Assembly: GCF_902506145.1 (NCBI RefSeq)
Contig: NZ_LR733520.1
Coordinates: forward strand, 188,580 to 252,579
DNA length: 64,000 nt
Reading direction: 5' to 3'
Source of the DNA: Burkholderia sp. 8Y
GTDB lineage: Bacteria; Pseudomonadota; Gammaproteobacteria; Burkholderiales; Burkholderiaceae
Shown here piece by piece: positions 57,471 to 64,000 of this stretch; positions within the stretch are counted from its first letter, which is position 1; every line of letters starts with the position of its first letter. The notes under the pieces are model-generated. The model was not told where the DNA came from and ran no database searches. It saw nothing but the letters and a program-made list of their open reading frames with translations. The position numbers and the translations under genes were made by a program.

Positions 57471-57866
57471 ATGGCCCACGTGCCCGTCGATTCGACCGCT
57501 TTGTCCGTCTTCGATATGCAGGAACTGAACGCCGCCGGCTTCGACGCCGGGCTGGCGTCGGCGGGCGACGAACTGGCCGTCGTGTTCTTCTGGGGCCTCG
57601 ACTGCTTCAACTGCGAGATCGCGAAGAAAGCGATGCTCGCGCAGCCCGACGCTATCCGCGCGCTCGGGCTGAAGTGGTTTCACAGCAATGTGTACGAGCA
57701 TCGCGAGCTGGGCCGCCGTTTCATGCTGCACGGCGTGCCGACGTGGTTTTTCTTTCATCGCGGCAAGCGGCTCGGCCGCGCGACCGGCTGGCACGGGCTC
57801 GCGCAGTTCGAGGCGGCGGTCGCGGCGGCGCGCGAGAAGATTCGCGCGGCGGCAGCCAGGGAATGA
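57471..57866 (+). CDS. Thioredoxin-family protein
   Basis: 131-aa cytoplasmic thioredoxin-fold protein (no signal peptide). The active site is Cys45-Phe-Asn-Cys48 in FFWGLDCFNCEIAKK rather than CGPC, and the cis-Pro loop is GVPTWFFF (about 88-95). It sits 19 bp after grpE and before dnaK, probably cotranscribed from the heat-shock promoter. It may reduce or protect clients under heat or oxidative stress; the exact role is unknown. Confidence 0.9.
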   Translation: MAHVPVDSTALSVFDMQELNAAGFDAGLASAGDELAVVFFWGLDCFNCEIAKKAMLAQPDAIRALGLKWFHSNVYEHRELGRRFMLHGVPTWFFFHRGKRLGRATGWHGLAQFEAAVAAAREKIRAAAARE

Positions 57867-57912
57867 CACGGGCGGGACGCAAAAAAGTTATAGACCGTAT
57901 TGCATTCAGGGT

Positions 57913-57940
57913 CTTGAAAACGAAACCGGCGCTCTTATCT
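57913..57940 (+). promoter_or_regulatory. Probable sigma-32 promoter of dnaK
   Basis: CTTGAAA (57913-57919), 12 bp, then CTCTTATCT (57932-57940). The -35 is a full RpoH match; the -10 is only partial. It lies about 105 bp before the dnaK ATG. Confidence 0.65.
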
Positions 57941-58045
57941 TGCGTACAGGTATGAATTTTGGGCGTTCGGCCCGTTGAATCGGCCGCAAAAGCCGGCGTT
58001 CCCGGCCGCAGCGCCAAAGCGATCAAAGCTAGGAGAGTATAAAAA

Positions 58046-60007
58046 ATGGGCAAGATTATCGGTATCGACCTCGGCACCACGAATTCGTGCGTGGCGCTGA
58101 TGGAAGGCAATCAGGTCAAGGTCATCGAGAACTCGGAAGGCGCGCGCACCACGCCGTCGATCATCGCGTACATGGATGACAACGAGATCCTCGTCGGCGC
58201 GCCTGCCAAGCGCCAGTCCGTCACCAATCCGCGCAACACGCTGTACGCGGTGAAGCGCCTGATCGGCCGCCGCTTCGAAGAGAAGGAAGTGCAGAAGGAC
58301 ATCGGCCTGATGCCCTACAAGATCGTCAAGGCCGACAACGGCGACGCATGGGTCGAAGCGCACGGCGAAAAGCTCGCGCCGCCGCAAATCTCGGCGGAAG
58401 TGCTGCGCAAGATGAAGAAGACCGCTGAAGACTACCTCGGCGAGCCGGTGACGGAAGCCGTCATCACGGTTCCGGCGTACTTCAACGACAGCCAGCGCCA
58501 GGCCACCAAGGACGCGGGCCGGATCGCCGGTCTGGAAGTCAAGCGCATCATCAACGAACCGACGGCCGCCGCGCTGGCGTTCGGCCTCGACAAGGCGGAG
58601 AAGGGCGACCGCAAGATCGCCGTGTTCGACCTGGGCGGCGGCACGTTCGACATCTCGATCATCGAGATCGCGGACGTGGACGGCGAAATGCAGTTCGAAG
58701 TGCTCTCGACGAACGGCGACACGTTCCTCGGCGGTGAAGACTTCGACCAGCGCATCATCGACTACATCATCGGCGAGTTCAAGAAGGAGCAGGGCGTCGA
58801 TCTGTCGAAGGACGTGCTCGCGCTGCAACGCCTGAAGGAAGCGGCTGAGAAGGCGAAGATCGAACTGTCGTCCACGGCGCAGACGGAAATCAACCTGCCG
58901 TACATCACGGCGGACGCCTCCGGTCCGAAGCACTTGAACCTGAAGATCACCCGCGCGAAGCTCGAAGCTCTCGTGGAAGACCTGATCGAGCGCACGATGG
59001 AACCGTGCCGCATCGCCATCAAGGATGCGGGCGTGAAGGTCGGCGAGATCGACGACGTGATCCTCGTCGGCGGCATGACGCGCATGCCGAAGGTGCAGGA
59101 AAAGGTGAAGGAGTTCTTCGGCAAGGAACCGCGCCGTGACGTGAACCCGGACGAAGCCGTGGCCGTGGGCGCCGCGATTCAAGGTCAGGTTCTGTCGGGT
59201 GACCGCAAGGACGTGCTGCTGCTCGACGTGACTCCGCTCTCGCTCGGCATCGAGACGCTCGGCGGCGTGATGACGAAGATGATCAACAAGAACACGACCA
59301 TCCCGACCAAGCACTCGCAAGTGTATTCGACGGCGGACGACAATCAGGGCGCCGTGACGATCAAGGTGTTCCAGGGCGAGCGTGAAATGGCCGTGGGCAA
59401 CAAGCTGCTCGGCGAGTTCAACCTCGAAGGCATTCCGCCCGCACCGCGCGGCGTGCCGCAGATCGAAGTGACCTTCGACATCGACGCGAACGGCATTCTG
59501 CACGTCGGCGCGAAGGACAAGGCGACCGGCAAGGAAAACAAGATCACCATCAAGGCGAACTCGGGTCTGACGGACGCCGAAATCGACAAGATGGTGAAGG
59601 ACGCCGAAGCCAACGCCGAGGAAGATCACAAGCTGCGCGAACTGGCCGATGCCCGCAACCAGGGCGACGCGCTGGTGCACAGCACGAAGAAGGCGGTTGC
59701 CGAGTACGGCGACAAGGTCGACGCAACGGAAAAGGAAAAGATCGAAGCGGCGCTGAAGGAACTCGAAGAGGCGCTGAAGAACTCGTCGAGCGATAAGGCG
59801 ACGATCGAAGCGAAGATCGAGGCGCTCGCTACCGCGTCGCAGAAGCTCGGCGAGAAGATGTATGCCGACATGCAGGCGCAGCAAGGCGCAGCGGGCGCAG
59901 CGGGTGCGGCGGCCGGTGCTGCCGGCGCGGAAGCGGCATCGGCTGGCGCGAGCCAGCAGCATGACGATGTCGTCGACGCCGACTTCAAGGAAGTGAAGAA
60001 GGACTGA
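58046..60007 (+). CDS. dnaK: Chaperone protein DnaK (Hsp70)
   Basis: 653-aa ATP-dependent chaperone. ATPase motifs [17 protein letters not shown] at the N-terminus, [18 protein letters not shown], and [20 protein letters not shown]; substrate-binding domain from about 390, flexible Gly/Ala-rich tail and terminal [19 protein letters not shown] ribosome-binding site precedes the ATG. Codon choice is more regular than in neighbours, as expected for a highly expressed gene. Confidence 0.98.
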   Translation: MGKIIGIDLGTTNSCVALMEGNQVKVIENSEGARTTPSIIAYMDDNEILVGAPAKRQSVTNPRNTLYAVKRLIGRRFEEKEVQKDIGLMPYKIVKADNGDAWVEAHGEKLAPPQISAEVLRKMKKTAEDYLGEPVTEAVITVPAYFNDSQRQATKDAGRIAGLEVKRIINEPTAAALAFGLDKAEKGDRKIAVFDLGGGTFDISIIEIADVDGEMQFEVLSTNGDTFLGGEDFDQRIIDYIIGEFKKEQGVDLSKDVLALQRLKEAAEKAKIELSSTAQTEINLPYITADASGPKHLNLKITRAKLEALVEDLIERTMEPCRIAIKDAGVKVGEIDDVILVGGMTRMPKVQEKVKEFFGKEPRRDVNPDEAVAVGAAIQGQVLSGDRKDVLLLDVTPLSLGIETLGGVMTKMINKNTTIPTKHSQVYSTADDNQGAVTIKVFQGEREMAVGNKLLGEFNLEGIPPAPRGVPQIEVTFDIDANGILHVGAKDKATGKENKITIKANSGLTDAEIDKMVKDAEANAEEDHKLRELADARNQGDALVHSTKKAVAEYGDKVDATEKEKIEAALKELEEALKNSSSDKATIEAKIEALATASQKLGEKMYADMQAQQGAAGAAGAAAGAAGAEAASAGASQQHDDVVDADFKEVKKD

Positions 60008-60008
60008 A

Positions 60009-60047
60009 CCGCAGAGCGCGTGAATGGCAACGTTCACGCGCTCGCGG
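60009..60047 (+). terminator. Strong stem-loop directly after dnaK
   Basis: GAGCGCGTGAA (60014-60024) and TTCACGCGCTC (60033-60043) pair perfectly around an 8-base loop, extended by CCGC/GCGG across one bulge. No T-run follows, so it is more likely an mRNA stabilising or attenuating element between dnaK and dnaJ than a full intrinsic terminator. It begins two bases past the dnaK stop. Confidence 0.6.
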
Positions 60048-60272
60048 TCCTGTCGCGAGCAGTTTCGCGCGAATGGACCGCGGCAGGACGCGTTGAGCGT
60101 CTGACGTGAAACGCGCCTGGCGAGCCAAACGGCTCGACCGGGCACATTGTTTTTTTGGGGCGTCTTGCTGAAGGCGGTTTGCAGCGAGGCGTCAGAGGTT
60201 ACGCGCGGGCCGTTTGGTCCGAAGCATCTGAGAGGAACCGTCGCGGTCACTCCGCGGCGGCATGGAACCGAC

Positions 60273-61409
60273 ATGGCGAAACGGGATTACTACGAGGTTC
60301 TGGGCGTTGCGAAGAACGCGAGCGACGACGAGATCAAAAAGGCGTATCGCAAGCTCGCGATGAAGTATCACCCTGACCGCAACCCGGACAACAAGAAGGC
60401 GGAAGAGAACTTCAAGGAGGCGAAGGAAGCCTACGAGATGCTCTCCGACCAGCAAAAGCGCGCCGCGTATGATCAGTACGGTCACGCGGGCGTCGATCCG
60501 AACATGGCGGGCGCGGGCGCGCAAGGCTTCGGCGGCTTTGCCGATGCATTCGGCGATATCTTCGGCGACATCTTCGGGCAGGCGGCGGGCGGCGCGGCGC
60601 GCGGCGGCCGGGGCGGTCCGCAGGTGTATCGCGGCGCGGACTTGCGCTACAGCATGGAGATCACGCTGGAGCAGGCCGCGCACGGCTACGACACGCAAAT
60701 CCGCGTGCCGAGCTGGGCCAACTGCAATGTCTGTCATGGTTCGGGCGCGAAGCCCGGCACGAAGCCGGAGACCTGTCCGACCTGTCACGGCCAGGGCCAG
60801 GTTCGGATGTCGCAGGGCTTTTTCAGCATTCAGCAGACGTGTCCGAAGTGTCACGGCAGCGGCACCTACGTCCCGGACCCGTGCGGCAACTGCCACGGCG
60901 CGGGCAAGGTGAAGGAAACGAAGACGCTGGAAGTGAAGATTCCGGCGGGCATCGACGACGGCATGCGGATTCGTTCTGCGGGCAACGGCGAGCCGGGCAT
61001 CAACGGCGGGCCGAGCGGCGACTTGTACGTGGAAATCCACATCAAGCAGCACTCGGTGTTCGAGCGCGACGGCGACGACCTGCACTGCCAGATGCCGATC
61101 CCGTTCACCACGGCGGCGCTCGGCGGCGAGATCGAAGTGCCGACGCTTGCCGGACGCGCGAGCTTCACCGTGCCCGAAGGCACGCAGTCGGGCAAGACGT
61201 TCCGTCTGCGCGGCAAGGGCATCAAGGGCTTGCGTTCGAGCATCGCGGGCGATCTCTACGTGCATGTGCAGGTGGAAACGCCGGTCAAGCTCACCGAACA
61301 GCAGCGCGATCTGCTCAAGCAGTTCGAAAAGTCGCTGACGGAAGGCGGCGCGCGGCATAGCCCGCAGAGCAAAAGCTGGTTCGACCGCGTGAAGAGCTTC
61401 TTCGACTGA
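60273..61409 (+). CDS. dnaJ: Chaperone protein DnaJ (Hsp40)
   Basis: 378-aa co-chaperone. J domain with [17 protein letters not shown] and the HPD motif in [14 protein letters not shown], a Gly/Phe-rich linker (about 75-115), four CXXCXGXG zinc repeats ([32 protein letters not shown]) and the C-terminal substrate domains. I placed the start at 60273, since the upstream in-frame extension is not conserved. It lies 265 bp after dnaK, with a stem-loop between them. Confidence 0.97.
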   Translation: MAKRDYYEVLGVAKNASDDEIKKAYRKLAMKYHPDRNPDNKKAEENFKEAKEAYEMLSDQQKRAAYDQYGHAGVDPNMAGAGAQGFGGFADAFGDIFGDIFGQAAGGAARGGRGGPQVYRGADLRYSMEITLEQAAHGYDTQIRVPSWANCNVCHGSGAKPGTKPETCPTCHGQGQVRMSQGFFSIQQTCPKCHGSGTYVPDPCGNCHGAGKVKETKTLEVKIPAGIDDGMRIRSAGNGEPGINGGPSGDLYVEIHIKQHSVFERDGDDLHCQMPIPFTTAALGGEIEVPTLAGRASFTVPEGTQSGKTFRLRGKGIKGLRSSIAGDLYVHVQVETPVKLTEQQRDLLKQFEKSLTEGGARHSPQSKSWFDRVKSFFD

Positions 61410-61458
61410 TGCAGTCGATGGTTAGAGCAGGGCAGTTGCGCACGATACGAGCATTGCC

Positions 61459-63270
61459 ATGAAGATCGAAGCACGCAGCGCGGTGTTCGCGCTGCTCGAC
61501 GATTGCGACGCGACCGCCGAAAGGCGGTCGAGTCGTTTGTACGCGGACTTTTCGCACGAGCACGTGTGCGAGGACGGGCGCGAACTCGATGCCGCGTGTG
61601 CCGCCATCGAACGCGATCTGCAAAGCGGACTGCACGCGGTCGTCGTCGCGGATTACGAGTTTGGGTGCAACCTTCAGTTCGGCACCGTTGGGCGCGGCGA
61701 CGACCACGCGTTGCGTGTGCTCATGTTCCGTTCGTGCGCGCTGCTGTCGCGCGATGAAGCGAGCGAATGGCTTGCGTCGCAGGATGCCGGGCGCGGCGGG
61801 CCTTCGGTCGCGGGCGTCGGCGGTATCGAGCCGGGTGTCACGCGCGACGAATTCGATCTCGCCATTGCTGCCATCAAGCAGGCGTTGGAAGAGGGCGAGT
61901 CGTATCAGGTCAACTACACGTTTCGGCTGAACTTCGATGTGTTCGGCACGCCGCTCGCGCTTTATCGGCGGCTGCGGGCGCGGCAGCCAGTCAGATACGG
62001 CGCTTTGATCGCGCTGCCGGACGGGCGCACGGTCGTGTCGTGTTCGCCCGAGCTTTTTGTCGAAAAGCAGGGCGACGTCCTGCGCGCGAGGCCCATGAAA
62101 GGCACCGCGCCGCGCGACTCCGACCCCGCCGTCCTGCGCGACGATCCGAAGAATCGCGCGGAGAACGTGATGATCGTCGATCTGCTGCGCAACGACCTCT
62201 CGCGAGTCGCGGCGACCGGCTCCGTGCATGTGCCGGCGCTTTTCTCCGTGGAGCCGTATGCGTCGGTGTGGCAGATGACGTCGACTGTCGAGGCGCGCGT
62301 GGCGCCGGACGCGTCATTCGCGGCGATCGTGCGGGCGCTCTTTCCATGCGGGTCGATCACCGGCGCGCCGAAGTACCGCACGATGCAGCTCATCGATCAG
62401 ATCGAGAGCACGCCGCGCGGACTGTACACCGGCGCGATCGGCTGGCTCGATAGCAGCGGCGACTTTTGTCTCTCGGTCGCCATTCGCACACTCGTGATCG
62501 ACGCCGCGCAGAGGCGCGGCGTGCTCGGAATCGGCGCGGGCATCGTGCTGGATAGCGTCGCTGCGAGCGAGTACGAGGAGTGTCTGCTGAAGGCGCGGTT
62601 CCTGACTGGCGCGGACCCCGGCTTCGAGCTCTTCGAGACGACTTACGCCACGCGCGGCGAACGCGTGCGTCATTTCGCGCGCCACGTTGCGCGGCTCAAG
62701 ACGAGCGCGGCCTACCTGGGCTTTCCGTTCGACGAGCGCGCGTTGAGTGCGCAGGTCGCCCAGCATTGCGAGAGCTTCGATGCGGGCAAACCGTATCGCT
62801 TGCGCATCGCGCTCGACAAGAGCGGACGCATCGCGCTGACGAGCGCGCCGCTCGCGCCGTTGTCATCGGATACGGTGGATGTGCTGCTCGCCGCCGAGCG
62901 CGGCTTCGCGCCGCAGTCATCCGGCGATGTGCTGCTTCGCCACAAGACGACGCGCCGCGCCGACTACGACCGCGCGTGGCAAGCCGCCGAAGCCGAAGGC
63001 GCGTTCGACATGCTGTTCACGAACGAGCGCGGCGAATTGACCGAAGGCGGCCGTTCGAGCGTGTTCTTGAAGCTGGAAGGGAACTGGTGGACGCCTCCCG
63101 TCAATGCGGGCGTGCTGCCGGGCGTCATGCGCGCGGTGCTGATGGAAGAACTCGGCGCGTCCGAACGCACGCTCACCGTGCAGGACATCGACCGCGCCGA
63201 AGCGTTGCTTCTCAGCAATGCGCTACGCGGCGCGGTCATGGCGCGGCTCAGAAAGCGGCTCAAACGCTAG
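61459..63270 (+). CDS. pabB: Fused aminodeoxychorismate synthase component I / aminodeoxychorismate lyase
   Basis: 603-aa fusion for two steps of p-aminobenzoate (folate) synthesis. The PabB part (about 1-370) shows EEGESYQVNYTFRL, the catalytic-lysine region RARPMKGTAPR, NRAENVMIVDLLRNDL and CGSITGAPKYRTMQLID. The PabC part (about 375-603) is a class IV PLP enzyme: FELFETTYA, a lysine in LLRHKTTRRADYD and FTNERGELTEGGRSSVFL. Such PabBC fusions are common in Burkholderiaceae. The glutamine amidotransferase PabA is not in the window. It converges on dgoD with a 6 bp gap. Confidence 0.95.
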   Translation: MKIEARSAVFALLDDCDATAERRSSRLYADFSHEHVCEDGRELDAACAAIERDLQSGLHAVVVADYEFGCNLQFGTVGRGDDHALRVLMFRSCALLSRDEASEWLASQDAGRGGPSVAGVGGIEPGVTRDEFDLAIAAIKQALEEGESYQVNYTFRLNFDVFGTPLALYRRLRARQPVRYGALIALPDGRTVVSCSPELFVEKQGDVLRARPMKGTAPRDSDPAVLRDDPKNRAENVMIVDLLRNDLSRVAATGSVHVPALFSVEPYASVWQMTSTVEARVAPDASFAAIVRALFPCGSITGAPKYRTMQLIDQIESTPRGLYTGAIGWLDSSGDFCLSVAIRTLVIDAAQRRGVLGIGAGIVLDSVAASEYEECLLKARFLTGADPGFELFETTYATRGERVRHFARHVARLKTSAAYLGFPFDERALSAQVAQHCESFDAGKPYRLRIALDKSGRIALTSAPLAPLSSDTVDVLLAAERGFAPQSSGDVLLRHKTTRRADYDRAWQAAEAEGAFDMLFTNERGELTEGGRSSVFLKLEGNWWTPPVNAGVLPGVMRAVLMEELGASERTLTVQDIDRAEALLLSNALRGAVMARLRKRLKR

Positions 63271-63276
63271 AGCCGA

Positions 63277-64000
63277 TCACCACTCCGCGACGCTGCCATC
63301 CGCATGACGCCACACCGGATTGCGCCAGCGGTGCCCGACCTTCGCCATTTCGCGCACCTTGTCCTCGTTGACCTCGATGCCGAGCCCCGGCCCTTGCGGA
63401 ATCGACACCATGCCGTCGTCGTACTTGAAGACTTCCGGATTCTTGATGTAGTCGAGCAGATCGTTGCCCGTGTTGTAGTGAATGCCGAGACTCTGTTCCT
63501 GGATGAACGCGTTATAGCTCACCGCGTCGATTTGCAGGCAGGTTGCGAGCGCGATGGGACCGAGCGGGCAGTGCAACGCGAGCGCGACATCGTAGGCTTC
63601 TGCCATCGACGCGATCTTACGGCACTCGGTCAGCCCGCCCGCATGCGACGCGTCCGGCTGAATGATATCGACATAGCCGCCCGCCAGAATGTGCTTGAAA
63701 TCCCAGCGCGAATACAGCCGTTCGCCGAGCGCAATGGGCGTGCTCGTCTGATTGACGATATCGCGCAACGCCTCGACGTTCTCCGAGAGCACCGGCTCCT
63801 CGATAAACATCAGCTTGAACGGATCGAGTTCTCTCGCGAGCACTTTGGCCATCGGCTTGTGCACGCGCCCATGAAAATCCACGCCGATACCCACGTTCGG
63901 ACCGACCGCCTCGCGCACCGCGCGCACGTTGTCGATCACGCCTTGCACCTTGTCGAACGTGTCGATCATCTGCAGCTCTTCGGAGCCGTTCATCTTCACG
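63277..64000 (-). CDS. dgoD: D-galactonate dehydratase (5' part beyond window)
   Basis: C-terminal 241 residues of an enolase-superfamily (MR subgroup) dehydratase; roughly the first 140 residues lie beyond the edge. Metal ligands Asp in GVDFHGRV, Glu in FIEEPV and Glu in LGERLYSRWDF, and the catalytic His in ALHCPLGPIALA, are visible. The C-terminus RNPVWRHADGSVAEW is nearly identical in pattern to E. coli DgoD. It converts D-galactonate to 2-dehydro-3-deoxygalactonate. The rest of the catabolic operon would be to the right. Confidence 0.93.
   Translation of the reverse strand, partial: VKMNGSEELQMIDTFDKVQGVIDNVRAVREAVGPNVGIGVDFHGRVHKPMAKVLARELDPFKLMFIEEPVLSENVEALRDIVNQTSTPIALGERLYSRWDFKHILAGGYVDIIQPDASHAGGLTECRKIASMAEAYDVALALHCPLGPIALATCLQIDAVSYNAFIQEQSLGIHYNTGNDLLDYIKNPEVFKYDDGMVSIPQGPGLGIEVNEDKVREMAKVGHRWRNPVWRHADGSVAEW

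Noticed and set aside
60121..60156. CGAGCC-AAAC-GGCTCG hairpin followed by a run of seven T upstream of dnaJ
   Set aside because: The T-run begins 13 bases after the stem, too far for a standard intrinsic terminator, and a terminator here would cut dnaJ off from dnaK.
57935..60274. 779-codon open frame on the minus strand opposite dnaK
   Set aside because: dnaK is certain on the other strand; the reverse frame consists of Leu/Arg/Asp/Val-rich shadow sequence.

Overview
This 64 kb window is a gene-dense, high-GC chromosomal segment of a betaproteobacterium, almost certainly a member of the Burkholderiaceae (Caballeronia/Paraburkholderia/Burkholderia type). The evidence is the gene content and order: split pntAA-pntAB-pntB, queA-tgt-yajC-secD-secF, recG-oxyR-catalase, hrcA, hemH and hslR ahead of grpE-dnaK-dnaJ, a pqiA-pqiA-pqiB-pqiC set, a glnE/yhdP divergent pair and a fused pabB-pabC. 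It is core housekeeping chromosome. I see no prophage, insertion sequence, CRISPR array, rRNA or tRNA gene.

Layout. 0-3.3 kb: Xaa-Pro aminopeptidase (3' end cut by the window edge), six tandem copies of a 97-98 bp repeat, and an RlmL-type RNA methyltransferase. 3.5-10.2 kb: a small DUF2188-like protein, the proton-translocating transhydrogenase operon, nudJ-mnmA, a TetR regulator with three look-alike operators, and a glutathione S-transferase. 10.4-16.4 kb: the Pqi envelope lipid-transport system, diverging from a cytochrome b561 and two YceI proteins. 16.5-22.5 kb: the leftward queA-tgt-yajC-secD-secF cluster (queuosine synthesis, Sec export). 22.6-31.0 kb: recG, oxyR, a DUF805 protein, then a peroxide-defence block (a 36-codon ORF behind a structured leader, catalase, a 54-aa membrane protein, dps), ubiA and an FkbM-type methyltransferase. 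31.0-38.2 kb: proC-yggS and the glycolate oxidase genes glcD-glcE-glcF with a paralogous FAD oxidase. 38.4-42.9 kb: a PduO-type adenosyltransferase, aroG, tldD and a nitrilase. 43.0-53.5 kb: yhdP, glnE, recN, nadK. 53.7-61.4 kb: hrcA, hemH, hslR and the grpE-trx-dnaK-dnaJ heat-shock cluster. 61.4-64 kb: pabBC and the 3' part of dgoD.

Most notable observations. (1) aroG (DAHP synthase) is preceded by a complete transcription attenuator: a 23-codon leader ORF with a Phe-Tyr-Phe-Tyr-Phe-Phe-Trp run, four mutually complementary RNA segments in the classical 1:2, 2:3, 3:4 arrangement, an intrinsic terminator with eight U residues, and its own promoter. (2) Ahead of the catalase, a 10-bp perfect long-range stem enclosing a second hairpin covers part of the ribosome-binding site of a 36-codon ORF, downstream of a 10-bp perfect inverted repeat. 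(3) The 3' end of glnE is followed by four in-frame, decayed tandem copies of its own C-terminal coding segment with a 108 bp period. (4) The pepP-rlmL gap holds six 97-98 bp repeats, each carrying a small palindrome. (5) The TetR gene has matching operators on both sides; the far one sits between the -35 and -10 of a leftward promoter aimed at the tetR 3' end.

All functional assignments come from recognising protein families and motifs by eye. No database search was run.
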